Shown: one piece after another, positions 7,244 to 15,408 of the stretch | How positions within the stretch are numbered: the stretch's first letter is position 1 | Layout of the letters: each line of letters begins with the position of its first letter | NCBI GenBank assembly: GCA_964524755.1 | Contig: CAZGDR010000025.1 | Span: 1-27,189, forward strand | DNA: 27,189 nt | Direction: 5' to 3' | Source: JAQVOO01 sp964524755 | GTDB lineage: Bacteria > Spirochaetota > Spirochaetia > Sphaerochaetales > Sphaerochaetaceae | Made by a program: the position numbers and the translations under genes | The notes under the pieces: model-generated | What the model was told of the DNA's origin: nothing | Seen by the model: only the letters and a program-made list of their open reading frames with translations | Databases searched by the model: none

Positions 7244-9040
7244 TTACTGTTTAGCCATACTTCTGAAGGTTGCATTGTTTTTCATTAAATCTGCAAAGGT
7301 GCCGCTATCAACAATGCTTCCCTTCTCCATCAAATATATTACATCACAATCCCGCACGGTACTCAACCGGTGCGCAATCATGATCACTGTACGGTCCTTA
7401 GAGGCATTGCCAATGGCCTCCATGACTGCCGTTTCAGTTACTCCATCTAAAGAGCTCGTAGCTTCATCTAACACAAGAATCGCAGGATTCTCATAGAGCG
7501 CTCGCGCTAAGCCAATCCGTTGGCGTTGTCCGCCACTTAAGCGTATACCCCGCTCCCCTATGACGGTCTCATATCCTTTCTCCATCTCTTGGGTAATGAA
7601 GGTGTCCAGAGCTGCAATCTGAGCCGCTTTTTTTACCTTTCCCATCTCTATCTCTTCGTCCGCCAATCCAAAAGCGATATTGCGGGTTACCGTGTCATCA
7701 GAGAGAAAAATGTCCTGAGGGACATACCCTATTGCTCGTTGCCAACTTCTTTGCCGATTACTCGTAATGGGAACACCGTCAACATAGAGTCCCCCTTCTT
7801 GAGCAACTAATAACCCCAGGAGAATATCGACTAACGTTGTTTTTCCAGAACCGGTGGTGCCCACAAAACCAACAGTAGTATTTTTAGGGATAGTTAAATT
7901 AATCTGAGATAAAACTGATACTGTTGTTTCTGGATACGAAAAAATGAGGTCTTTTAGAACAATTTCTTTAGAGAATTCAATAGGATCAGGGTCAATCTTT
8001 TCTTTCCTTTCACTCCCTTGCATCAAATCTTCATACAGCGTGTCGAGGATAGACTGATTAAAATAGATGCTGGTGACAGCTTGAAACACTTTCTGCATCG
8101 CAGGCAGCAGGCGATAGCCAGCAAAGGCAAAGAGACTTACTAACGGTATTACGTTCGTAGCCCCTCCTCGAGTGAGAGTAAGAAAGACTACCAACAAAAT
8201 AATACCACCAAACGCCAAAGCTTCAAGAAGATAACGGGGAATCTCCCCTATTATCCTGACCGAAGTTTCTACACGGGTAAACTGTTTTGAGTATGTAGCG
8301 TATTGATCTATAAAATAGTCTTCACGTCCAAAGACTTTGGTAGTTTTAATTCCTGCTAAGGCTTCACCTGTAATTTTGTAGCGACCTCTATTCGCTTCAA
8401 GTCGCTCTAACCCACTTCGTTTCACCTTCTTTTTTACCCGGTAATTAATTACCGCGTAACTACCACCTAAGATAGTAAGTGCCACACAAGTAGTCATAAA
8501 GTCGGTTACAAATAAAACTATTACAAGGGTAAGCACTACCATAGTATTGACGACAAATTCAAAGATTGGAATGAGCATGTTATTAGTCAATTGGTAGACT
8601 TCTGCTAATAAATTCTTACCGAGTGTAGAGGTGTTACGGTTTAAAAAGTAGGCGTATGGTCGCGATAAGTAGACCGTCAGTAATCGAGTCGATAGTTCAT
8701 GGTTTAACCCCATCACAAAACGAGTTCTTGCCCATACGGTAATACCAGCCACGGCATTAGAGAGAATAATTAAAATGAATAGGGCTATTCCTAAAAAAAG
8801 GATGAAAGAGCTGTAAGCAGTAAACCCAAATTTTTGGTACAAGAAACCAAGTAATTGATTAGTTTCTAATAAAGAGGGGTCCATGACTAAATTGACAAAG
8901 GGGAAAATGGCAGCAACACCCACCACCTGCAACAGAGACATTGCCATAAATAGGACCATTAACCATAAACTTTTTTGCTTTTGACGTCTGTTCAGTATCG
9001 CCCGTAGCTTTTTCACCAGTCCAAAAGGATCAATCTTCAT
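7244..9040 (-). CDS. ABC exporter, fused permease and ATPase (PglK/MsbA-like)
   Basis: 598 residues, a half-transporter that should work as a homodimer in the inner membrane. The first 330 residues hold about six membrane helices; the opening (LLQVVGVAAIFPFVNLV) recalls lipid-linked oligosaccharide flippases of the PglK type. The ATPase domain has Walker A GTTGSGKTT (394-402), Q-loop near VPQD, signature LSGGQ (501-505), Walker B ILVLDE (521-526) and H-loop His557. The substrate is probably a lipid or lipid-linked glycan, but no glycosyltransferase genes are nearby to support this. No Shine-Dalgarno sequence precedes the ATG. A weak TTGATT/TACTGT pair with a 17-base spacer (9075-9047) sits immediately upstream. 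Confidence 0.88.
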   Translation of the reverse strand: MKIDPFGLVKKLRAILNRRQKQKSLWLMVLFMAMSLLQVVGVAAIFPFVNLVMDPSLLETNQLLGFLYQKFGFTAYSSFILFLGIALFILIILSNAVAGITVWARTRFVMGLNHELSTRLLTVYLSRPYAYFLNRNTSTLGKNLLAEVYQLTNNMLIPIFEFVVNTMVVLTLVIVLFVTDFMTTCVALTILGGSYAVINYRVKKKVKRSGLERLEANRGRYKITGEALAGIKTTKVFGREDYFIDQYATYSKQFTRVETSVRIIGEIPRYLLEALAFGGIILLVVFLTLTRGGATNVIPLVSLFAFAGYRLLPAMQKVFQAVTSIYFNQSILDTLYEDLMQGSERKEKIDPDPIEFSKEIVLKDLIFSYPETTVSVLSQINLTIPKNTTVGFVGTTGSGKTTLVDILLGLLVAQEGGLYVDGVPITSNRQRSWQRAIGYVPQDIFLSDDTVTRNIAFGLADEEIEMGKVKKAAQIAALDTFITQEMEKGYETVIGERGIRLSGGQRQRIGLARALYENPAILVLDEATSSLDGVTETAVMEAIGNASKDRTVIMIAHRLSTVRDCDVIYLMEKGSIVDSGTFADLMKNNATFRSMAKQ

Positions 9041-9207
9041 GTCTTAACAGTAAGCAGAGAACTCGTATTAATCAATCGGTTTTAGGAAACGTTCAGAAAA
9101 GGGGGGCTCAAACATAGTCGCTTACTCCTGAAACTTGTTGTGCATCTAATTTGAACCGATGTAACCTATAGAGGAAGAGAGAGCTCTACGTTGATCAGTA
9201 ACGGTAG

Positions 9208-9234
9208 CAAGGGAGGCGAAAACAGCCTCCCTTG
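9208..9234 (-). terminator. Strong hairpin after wrbA
   Basis: CAAGGGAGGC (9208-9217) and GCCTCCCTTG (9225-9234) form a perfect ten-base stem with a seven-base loop. It lies 30 bases past the wrbA stop codon. There is no U-tract on either strand, so it may be a U-less terminator or an RNA 3'-end protector. Confidence 0.6.
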
Positions 9235-9264
9235 TACTACTAGCAATCTAATCACTAATGAAAG

Positions 9265-9873
9265 TTAACTGCCTTTCTTGAATGCCTGGGCTACAGAAAT
9301 AGTTCTCTCTGCCTGATACTTCACTGCGGCTTCAACATCTTCAACCATTTTCCCATCCTGCCCGATGGTAACAGTGGTTCCATAAGGATTTCCTCCAGCA
9401 CTAAATACTACAGGATCAGTATAGCCAGGTGTTACAACCAAGGCTCCCCAGTGATACATGACGGTATAAAGAGATAGGATAGTTGCCTCTTGGCCTCCAT
9501 GCGGATTCTGTGCAGAAGACATAGCACTGACGATCTTGTTCACCGTCTTGCCTTGAGCCCAAATACCGCCCATTGTATCGATGAATTGCTTCATCTGTGC
9601 TGCCATGACACCAAATCGCGTCGGCGTACTGAAAATAATGGCGTCGGCCCATACTAGATCGTCAGCCGTTGCGGTGGGAACATCTTTAGTGGCCTCTACC
9701 GTTGCTTTCCAGGCTGGGGTACCATCAATAACAGACTGTGGTGCTAGCTCAGGTACTTTTAATATCTTCACTTCCGCTCCAGCCTTTTTTGCGGCCTCAG
9801 CAGCCCATTTTGCCATTTGAAAATTCGAGCCTCCCATACTATAAAAAATCACTGCTAATTTAACATTTGCCAT
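9265..9873 (-). CDS. wrbA: WrbA-like NAD(P)H:quinone oxidoreductase
   Basis: 202 residues, matching the usual size of WrbA flavodoxin-like quinone reductases that reduce quinones by two electrons with FMN. The FMN phosphate loop is FYSMGGSNFQMA near residues 10-21. STPTRFGVMAAQMKQFID and the SAQNPHGGQEATI loop are typical of WrbA, as is the PGYTDP stretch. AAGGAG lies eight bases upstream of the ATG. The MarR regulator gene is 66 bases upstream on the same strand, a common arrangement for quinone or electrophile sensing, so joint control by that regulator is likely. A strong hairpin follows. Confidence 0.9.
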   Translation of the reverse strand: MANVKLAVIFYSMGGSNFQMAKWAAEAAKKAGAEVKILKVPELAPQSVIDGTPAWKATVEATKDVPTATADDLVWADAIIFSTPTRFGVMAAQMKQFIDTMGGIWAQGKTVNKIVSAMSSAQNPHGGQEATILSLYTVMYHWGALVVTPGYTDPVVFSAGGNPYGTTVTIGQDGKMVEDVEAAVKYQAERTISVAQAFKKGS

Positions 9874-9939
9874 ACAACATACTCCTTGTATTTACATATA
9901 TACTTTATCGTAATATGCACTTTAATTAATCTTCGGTAA

Positions 9940-10386
9940 TCAAGCTCCTAAACCAAGCTTTTTCAATAAATCCATAAGTTCATACTTCTCTTGTACCGTC
10001 AGTACATTGAAAATCGCACTGACGTTGTCCACATGGTTGGGAAAGAGAGATTGCATAAGAGCCTCCCCTTTCGCCGTAATGTGAACAAGTGTTACCCTCC
10101 CATCATGCGGATCGGGGTAGCGTCCAATAAATCCATTCTTCTCCAAATTCTCAATAACTACCGTCATATTCCCACCTGAAGAGAGTGTTCCTTCGATAAT
10201 TTCGCATATACGAAGCTCCCCTTTGTGATAGAGAATCTCAAGAACTCTAAACTGTGCAGCAGTTAATTCTCCTTGCTTAATAGTTTTCATCTCCCTCTTT
10301 TGTACGGATTGAAAACACCGTGATAGAATCACCAAAGCTTTTAAGTTTAAGTCGTTTTGTTCTCCATATGACTTTTTAGTTTCCAT
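9940..10386 (-). CDS. MarR-family transcriptional regulator
   Basis: 148 residues with the MarR winged helix: LTAAQFRVLEILYHKGELRICEI, the recognition-helix region SSGGNMTVVIENLEKNGFI, and the wing DPHDGRVTLVHITAKGEAL. The N- and C-terminal helices form the dimer interface. A gene for a WrbA-like quinone reductase follows, and overlapping palindromes sit just upstream. This suggests an autoregulated repressor that responds to quinones or other electrophiles, as in MhqR/YodB-type systems (inference). The effector is not known. No Shine-Dalgarno sequence precedes the ATG. The gene is divergent from the helicase gene. Confidence 0.87.
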   Translation of the reverse strand: METKKSYGEQNDLNLKALVILSRCFQSVQKREMKTIKQGELTAAQFRVLEILYHKGELRICEIIEGTLSSGGNMTVVIENLEKNGFIGRYPDPHDGRVTLVHITAKGEALMQSLFPNHVDNVSAIFNVLTVQEKYELMDLLKKLGLGA

Positions 10387-10399
10387 GTATGAAATGTAA

Positions 10400-10415
10400 T
10401 ACTAATTAGTACTAA
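10400..10415. promoter_or_regulatory. Overlapping palindromes, likely MarR operator
   Basis: TACTAATTAGTA (10400-10411) is a perfect 12-base palindrome, and TTAGTACTAA (10406-10415) is a perfect 10-base palindrome overlapping it. They lie 14 bases upstream of the marR-type start codon and 39 bases upstream of the helicase start. Size and position fit a MarR-family operator that could control both divergent genes. Confidence 0.55.
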
Positions 10416-10453
10416 CGGCTACTGCTGTACCTATTTCCCTAAAATAGATAAAG

Positions 10454-12037
10454 ATGAAGCAAAATTACAAGCAGGGACTTCTCTTCATTATGGACACTAT
10501 AGAAGATGAGGTTCTTAAGATCCTACACCAAAAATTTCAACTCTCTGCGCTCTACCCTTACCAAGAATTAGTTATTCGCACCATCTTAGAACGTAGTGGC
10601 CTATACGGAGAGGAAAGGAGACACAATGCTCCTCAGCAACAAGTTGTGGTATTACCCACTGGCAGTGGCAAAAGTGTCTGTTTTATGTTACCTGCCTTGC
10701 TAATCCCAGGAATCACTATAGTGATCTATCCTTTGCTCTCCTTGATGAACGATCAAGGACGACGAATGGAACAACTCGGGCAAAAAGCTGTCTACTTACG
10801 GGGAGGTCAATCTTTCAAGGAGCGTGAAGAAGTGTGGCAAGCTTTAGAAAGTAATCAAGCAACATTTATTATTACTAATCCCGAGACGTTGCAAAGTGAT
10901 GTAGTTCTTACCAAACTCTCTTCATATCCCATTTCTTTGTTAGTCATTGATGAAGTTCACACGGTAAGTCAATGGGGCGAGACCTTTCGTCCTGCTTATT
11001 TAAAACTTCCCCATGTTATTAGCAAGTTAAAACCCAATCAAATTACCGCCTTCACGGCAACAGCATCGCCAAGGATTATACAGAGGATTACGACAATTCT
11101 TTTTGGTGGACAACAACCCCACATAGTCCTCGGCAATCCTGATCGGCCAAATATTAACTATAGAGTGCTTCCCTCCTTGGCTAAGATGCATGAAATAGAG
11201 ATGTTACTTCACTACTCTGTACAACGCCCAACTGTCTTATTCTGTGCTACTCGGCATCGTTGTGAACAGCTTGCGTGGAAGCTAAAAGTGAGAAATCCAG
11301 CCCTACCTATGCGTTACTATCATGCAGGCTTAGATAAAAAAGAAAGAGAAGCTACAGAACATTGGTTTTTTAAGCATGATGAGGCTATCCTTTTCTCAAC
11401 AAGTGCCTACGGAATGGGTGTGGATAAAAAAAATATACGAAGTGTCATCCACGTTGATTTGCCCCTTGATGTTGAGTCCTTTTTACAAGAATCAGGGCGG
11501 GCCGGTCGAGACGGAAACCCGGCTCAATCCATTATTCTTGTGGGAGAAGAAGAGTCTCTAAGGGGGCAAGAATATGAGCTTATGCATCCTTTCAATCAAC
11601 TATTGAGGGTATGTCAGCAAACGTCTCAATGTCGACGAGAAGCATTGCTAGAGCTTATGGGGTTTCACCATACTAGCTGTTCTGGATGTGATATCTGCAA
11701 TCAAAGCTCGGTAGCACTACCAGATGGCCAACTTCAGATTCTCAGTGTAATCCGTTGGTATCCCTTACGTTTCACTTCCAGCGAAGCAGCTTCATTATTG
11801 ACAGGATCACACTCTCGAATTCTGTGTCCCCCTATCACGCGCGGCAACCCTTTCTTTGGAGTATTGGAGAACTGGGAGATGGAGGATGTTATAGAAGCCA
11901 TCACAAGGTTACAAGGAGAAGGAGTAATTAAGACAAGTCGCTACCTTCCCCGCCCAGAGGTCCTCTACCCTACACTCACCTCTCTCTTTAAACCTCCTGG
12001 CGTGCTACCCGGCGTCCTTTCACGATCAAATGGATAA
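10454..12037 (+). CDS. recQ: RecQ-family ATP-dependent DNA helicase
   Basis: 527 residues, a 3'-to-5' superfamily 2 helicase in recombination and repair. Motifs are: motif 0 YPYQ; Walker A LPTGSGKS (67-74); DEVH box (166-169) in place of the common DEAH; TATAS; the YYHAGL region; and motif VI QESGRAGRDG (345-354). The RecQ zinc site is complete: Cys393, Cys409, Cys412 and Cys415. A winged-helix-like tail follows, with no HRDC domain, so it is shorter than E. coli RecQ (about 610). The ATG at 10454 has TAAAAT eight bases before it and no Shine-Dalgarno sequence. An in-frame ATG at 10490 is an alternative start. The 3' end overlaps the convergent membrane-protein gene by 50 bases. Confidence 0.88.
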   Translation: MKQNYKQGLLFIMDTIEDEVLKILHQKFQLSALYPYQELVIRTILERSGLYGEERRHNAPQQQVVVLPTGSGKSVCFMLPALLIPGITIVIYPLLSLMNDQGRRMEQLGQKAVYLRGGQSFKEREEVWQALESNQATFIITNPETLQSDVVLTKLSSYPISLLVIDEVHTVSQWGETFRPAYLKLPHVISKLKPNQITAFTATASPRIIQRITTILFGGQQPHIVLGNPDRPNINYRVLPSLAKMHEIEMLLHYSVQRPTVLFCATRHRCEQLAWKLKVRNPALPMRYYHAGLDKKEREATEHWFFKHDEAILFSTSAYGMGVDKKNIRSVIHVDLPLDVESFLQESGRAGRDGNPAQSIILVGEEESLRGQEYELMHPFNQLLRVCQQTSQCRREALLELMGFHHTSCSGCDICNQSSVALPDGQLQILSVIRWYPLRFTSSEAASLLTGSHSRILCPPITRGNPFFGVLENWEMEDVIEAITRLQGEGVIKTSRYLPRPEVLYPTLTSLFKPPGVLPGVLSRSNG

Positions 12038-12788
12038 CAATGGCTACAGCTAGCACAATGGCTCCTATGAGCGCAGTATAGGCTATGAGCGATTGAGGGG
12101 CGAACTCGGGGAGCATCCGTTTGGTATAAATATTATATAAAGCCCAAATACCTACGGCTGCAAACCAAATGTCACCACGGGCAATTATGGCTAACAAGTT
12201 AATAATAATAGCAACTACTAAGACCGCAACTGTCCAAAACACTTCCGAAAAACCAAAACGATTCCATTGGAGAACAACTGCAACTGAAGTTACATTAGCA
12301 ATCGTAGCCACAGCGATCCAACCCAGATAGACACTGAAGGGCAACATCACTGCAATTCTGTACCCTAAGGGAGCATCAGGTTTGCGCACCTTAGTGTGGA
12401 TAGTGATGAGAGTTATCAACAAGATGAGCATGAGCGACAGCGATGGCAGTTGTAATTGCCAATGCCAAGCAAATATCCACAGGCTATTCGCCAAACATGA
12501 GATGAAAAACAACAAGCCTACATTCTTGATGGGATCTTCTTTTATGGTCTCTTTTCTCACTATAACAATTTGGTACACCACAAACAAAATAAGCAGTGCA
12601 TAAATGACGCCCCATATAGCAAAGGTCCTACCTGCGGGAACAAAAAGATTAGGGATTGAATCAGATAACTCCCCGGTGTTTTTTCCATTTAAAGGTAATA
12701 CGTTGGCTAAAGTGTTAACTACAAGCATACCAACAAGTCCAAGGAGATTTAAAACAACCAATGCCTTATTATTTTTCTGTTTTGCCAT
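11988..12788 (-). CDS. TspO/MBR-like multi-spanning membrane protein
   Basis: 266 residues with about seven or eight hydrophobic segments over nearly the whole length. The motif NSLWIFAWHW near the middle and FAIWGVIY near residue 55 resemble the TspO/MBR and tryptophan-rich sensory protein group. This is a longer variant than the roughly 160-residue TspO, whose members bind porphyrins or other ligands. The short tail KGRRVARQEV is basic and cytoplasmic. No close functional partner lies next to it. AGGA lies about eight bases upstream of the ATG. The family assignment is moderate and the function unknown. Confidence 0.65.
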   Translation of the reverse strand: MAKQKNNKALVVLNLLGLVGMLVVNTLANVLPLNGKNTGELSDSIPNLFVPAGRTFAIWGVIYALLILFVVYQIVIVRKETIKEDPIKNVGLLFFISCLANSLWIFAWHWQLQLPSLSLMLILLITLITIHTKVRKPDAPLGYRIAVMLPFSVYLGWIAVATIANVTSVAVVLQWNRFGFSEVFWTVAVLVVAIIINLLAIIARGDIWFAAVGIWALYNIYTKRMLPEFAPQSLIAYTALIGAIVLAVAIVIHLIVKGRRVARQEV

Positions 12789-12864
12789 AAAGATCCTCCA
12801 AACGTTCTAGACTATACCACAGAGTAGCAGAAGAAAAGTTACAAATCTATCGCTAGTTCTTTAC

Positions 12865-12889
12865 TTTTACCCTTTATATGAGGGTAAAA
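12865..12889. promoter_or_regulatory. Perfect nine-base inverted repeat upstream of the TspO-like gene
   Basis: TTTTACCCT (12865-12873) and AGGGTAAAA (12881-12889) are perfect complements around a seven-base spacer. In both directions the T-run precedes the stem and the A-run follows it, so it does not look like an intrinsic terminator. It lies 77 bases upstream of the start at 12788 and may be an operator. Confidence 0.45.
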
Positions 12890-12973
12890 CTGTTGATCTA
12901 GACCTATAATTTAGTTTTAAGTAACATTTCACTACTGGCATGTGTTATCTCTCGATTCGTCAAAAAGGTAAAA

Positions 12974-13045
12974 TTAGAACCCTTCAGCATTGTCTGGGAT
13001 GTAATCTCTGAGGTTGTCTTCGGCGAGATTCGCTTCAATGACGAG
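12974..13045 (-). other. In-frame 23-codon continuation after an amber stop
   Basis: Directly after the TAG of the gene at 13046-13477, the same frame continues for 23 sense codons to a TAA at 12974. It reads LVIEANLAEDNLRDYIPDNA and then EGF. The peptide is acidic and protein-like. It may be the lost C-terminus of that gene or chance; an open run of this length is not rare. Confidence 0.25.
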
Positions 13046-13477
13046 CTATTCCTCTTTTCTCTGCGGGGGTGGTAGGGATGCCATGACTAAGGCCACTGTC
13101 CCTATGCCCCAACCGGCTATAATTAAGTAAGAACCTATGTTCATTGACCCCTCCATGATAGAGCGGACAATGGCACCTTTGCTTTGCAACATAAGATATG
13201 CGACTATACCACTTCCCATACCGGTTAATAACGCTACCCAATCCCATTGTAACTGAGAACCCCTCAACACTAGCAACCCGACACCTACTACGGCACTCAC
13301 AAACATAAGGATAAAAAGGAAGGAAGCGATATAAAAGGTACTCCCTTCAGAGCCTAAGCCTCGCAGCGATTTTGCCAGCTCAAAACCCGATTTCCCGCAT
13401 GAAACAGGCATGAAAAAGCCAAAGATGACTACTAATAAACCGACTTTGGAAATAATCAGGAAAAGTTTCTTTTCCAT
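13046..13477 (-). CDS. Small four-helix membrane protein of unknown function
   Basis: 143 residues with about four hydrophobic segments, near residues 8-25, 48-70, 78-97 and 113-132. It ends in a charged PPPQRKEE tail. The first helix is followed by VSCGKSG, which could resemble a lipobox only poorly, so a plain integral membrane protein is preferred. GAGGT stands five bases before the ATG. No family was recognised. The stop is TAG, with the reading frame open for a further 23 codons. It stands alone between the TspO-like gene and the sugar operon. Confidence 0.6.
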   Translation of the reverse strand: MEKKLFLIISKVGLLVVIFGFFMPVSCGKSGFELAKSLRGLGSEGSTFYIASFLFILMFVSAVVGVGLLVLRGSQLQWDWVALLTGMGSGIVAYLMLQSKGAIVRSIMEGSMNIGSYLIIAGWGIGTVALVMASLPPPQRKEE

Positions 13478-13797
13478 ATAGACCTCGCATAGTACTTGAA
13501 CACGTTATCTTACCCATACCTAGAAGTTCTTCACTGTTGAGACAACGCATGCTCAATACCGATAGGTTGACCAAAAACTGACCGGTGAAACGTGAATAAA
13601 GCTTTATTTATAAGGAAGTCGCACTATGTTCAGCCATGGCCAACTGATAATTTTAGAGTATCATAGGTCTCTCTGCTTTCATAGATATGAGAAATTGATC
13701 AGAAAAAGCAACTCTAGTATTAATCTGGAGAGGCAGTATTTTATACTACCTCAACCATCATCCAATGTGTTCACACTCGAAGATACTATTCTGTCCT
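13478..13797. other. 320-base stretch without a convincing gene
   Basis: This gap lies between the small membrane-protein gene and the end of the sugar operon. It holds a perfect 14-base palindrome AATAAAGCTTTATT (13595-13608) and the hairpin at 13730-13752. A plus-strand frame starting at 13626 runs antisense into the TIM-barrel gene and does not look like a real protein. No tRNA or small-RNA gene was recognised. Confidence 0.5.
13730..13752 (-). terminator. Hairpin after the sugar operon
   Basis: On the minus strand GAGGTAGTAT and ATACTGCCTC form a ten-base stem (one U-G wobble) with a three-base AAA loop, 45 bases past the operon's last stop codon. No U-tract follows. The wobble makes it stable only on the minus-strand RNA, which fits a 3' end of the operon transcript. 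Confidence 0.5.
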
Positions 13798-14715
13798 TTA
13801 ATCGGTTTGTAAAACAGACTTTATGTGTAACAGGGAGTGCTCTAATTGATCCTTCAGTAGATAATCAGAATAATCACGACCCAGTTTTGGTCCACCAATC
13901 TCGAGATATCCCACAACTTCTTTTACGGGCCAATCGGCCTTACGGGAGGAGGCAATATTCATTATTTCAAGAATATTGACAATGCCACGTTTGCGATCTT
14001 CAGCCGAAAACCCAAATGTTGAATTAAAAATCTCATCAGTATTCTTAAAATGGAATTCACACATCCAAGGAATTGAGAAGGCAAAGAGCTCTAGATTACT
14101 AAACTGCACTTTTTTATCGGCATCCGCTAAACCGTGTGACACATCACCACACAGATAGACAGGAACCGTCGTATCGGCATGCTTGCCATGATAAGCGGCT
14201 AAATCTTCCATGAGTATTTGAATCTCATCCGGAGTCGTTGGAGGCTCGGCTAAAGAACTCATTGGCTCAACGGTAAGAGCTTTGAGCCCTAAGGCATGAG
14301 CTTTATGCATCACCTCCTGCATGTGTTCCAGATAGCGAGCAATCCCTTTTTCCTTAAGTTCCATCTCATCACGATTAACTGCACCAAGATTTGAGCCCAC
14401 ATAATCTGTCCCTAAAACAGCGCCCACTTCCATCAAGCGCTGGTAATTTTTACGAGTAACAGCCTCCATGCGCGAATCTCCTGCAAAGAAGCCTCCAAGT
14501 TCACGATGAGCCGTAAATAGACTTTTAATTCGGACATCATAGCTTTCAGCTAAAACACGTAAATCATAAAAATAATCATCTGGCAACGAATAGAGTTCAA
14601 AGAAACTGCCTAACTGGAGAAATCGAACACCATGCTCCTGCATCAGTGAAAACAGCCATTCAAACGAATAACGATACTCGATAGGATCACTTTTAATACC
14701 AAGTTCAATCTGCAT
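13798..14715 (-). CDS. TIM-barrel sugar (phosphate) isomerase/epimerase
   Basis: 305 residues of the xylose-isomerase-like TIM-barrel group. Candidate metal ligands lie in order in TVEPMSS (Glu), YLCGDVSHG (Asp and His), CEFHFKNTD (His) and GYLEIGG (Glu), the usual Glu-Asp-His-Glu set of these epimerases and isomerases. The substrate cannot be assigned. It is the last gene of the operon, 17 bases after the AlsE-like epimerase gene, with ribosome site AGAGGAG nine bases upstream. Its place next to that epimerase suggests that both act on the same keto- or phospho-sugar. A hairpin follows. Confidence 0.75.
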   Translation of the reverse strand: MQIELGIKSDPIEYRYSFEWLFSLMQEHGVRFLQLGSFFELYSLPDDYFYDLRVLAESYDVRIKSLFTAHRELGGFFAGDSRMEAVTRKNYQRLMEVGAVLGTDYVGSNLGAVNRDEMELKEKGIARYLEHMQEVMHKAHALGLKALTVEPMSSLAEPPTTPDEIQILMEDLAAYHGKHADTTVPVYLCGDVSHGLADADKKVQFSNLELFAFSIPWMCEFHFKNTDEIFNSTFGFSAEDRKRGIVNILEIMNIASSRKADWPVKEVVGYLEIGGPKLGRDYSDYLLKDQLEHSLLHIKSVLQTD

Positions 14716-14732
14716 CTAGATTCTCCTCTGCT

Positions 14733-15401
14733 CTATTTTGAAACAAGCTTGTTGAAGCGCGAAAAGGTAATATCCCGAGAAAGATCTTTTGAGAAGATAC
14801 TGGAAGTCCCTGTCACTAGGATATCGGCGCCTGCTTCGACCATGAGAGGAATGTTCTCCCATGAAACATTACCATCGACCTCAATATTCACAGCAGAATG
14901 CCCTTCTTTATCTAACAGCTCACGGAGTAACTTTATTTTCTTGATTGCTGATGGAATGAGCTTTTGTCCAGCATATCCAGGATTGACTGACATGATTAAA
15001 ACGAAGTCGACGCTATCGAACATATATGTGTATTGGGTAATATCATAGGCAGGATCAATCGCAATCCCAGGAGACCCTCCTGCATTACGAATAGCATCTA
15101 TGGTCCGCAAAGGATGTTGGCTTGTTTCTGGATGGAAGCTCACCAAGGTATCCTTAAGGTCAAAATAGGGCAAGAAACGATCAATTTCAGCTACCATAAA
15201 ATGGATGTCGAGTGGGATAGATGACGCTACTTTTAATTTATTGCAGTAATCAGAGCCCAACGTAATGTTGGGCACATAATAACCATCCATAATATCTACG
15301 TGGAGGTAATCTACATCAAACTTTGAAAATATTTCCAATTCTTGCTGGAGATTAAGAAAATCAGCACACATCATCGAAACAGAATTCTTTATTTTTTTCA
15401 T
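14733..15401 (-). CDS. Ribulose-phosphate 3-epimerase family protein, AlsE-like
   Basis: 222 residues, a TIM-barrel metal-dependent 3-epimerase. Family motifs are HVDIMDGYYVPNITLG, HFMV, MSVNPGYAGQ, IEVDGNV and VTGTSSIF. The N-terminal SMMCADFL and the SFHPET stretch resemble E. coli AlsE (D-allulose-6-phosphate 3-epimerase) more than housekeeping Rpe, so a hexulose-phosphate substrate is favoured; this is inference. The ATG lies seven bases after the permease stop. The only purine-rich site (AGAGGA) is inside the permease end, about 15 bases away, so translation may depend on coupling. The enzyme is not part of the standard rhamnose route. Confidence 0.78.
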   Translation of the reverse strand: MKKIKNSVSMMCADFLNLQQELEIFSKFDVDYLHVDIMDGYYVPNITLGSDYCNKLKVASSIPLDIHFMVAEIDRFLPYFDLKDTLVSFHPETSQHPLRTIDAIRNAGGSPGIAIDPAYDITQYTYMFDSVDFVLIMSVNPGYAGQKLIPSAIKKIKLLRELLDKEGHSAVNIEVDGNVSWENIPLMVEAGADILVTGTSSIFSKDLSRDITFSRFNKLVSK

Positions 15402-15408
15402 ATCTAAC

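Noticed and set aside
9416..9820. Open frames on both strands inside wrbA
   Set aside because: Shadow frames of the conserved WrbA sequence with no ribosome sites or domains.
13595..13608. 14-base palindrome AATAAAGCTTTATT as a terminator or attachment site
   Set aside because: It is short, AT-rich, has no loop and no T-run of terminator type, and no integrase or duplicated flank is present.
13626..13979. Plus-strand 117-codon frame between the small membrane-protein gene and the sugar operon
   Set aside because: More than half of it is antisense to the well-supported TIM-barrel gene; the protein has no recognisable domain and a codon composition unlike its neighbours.
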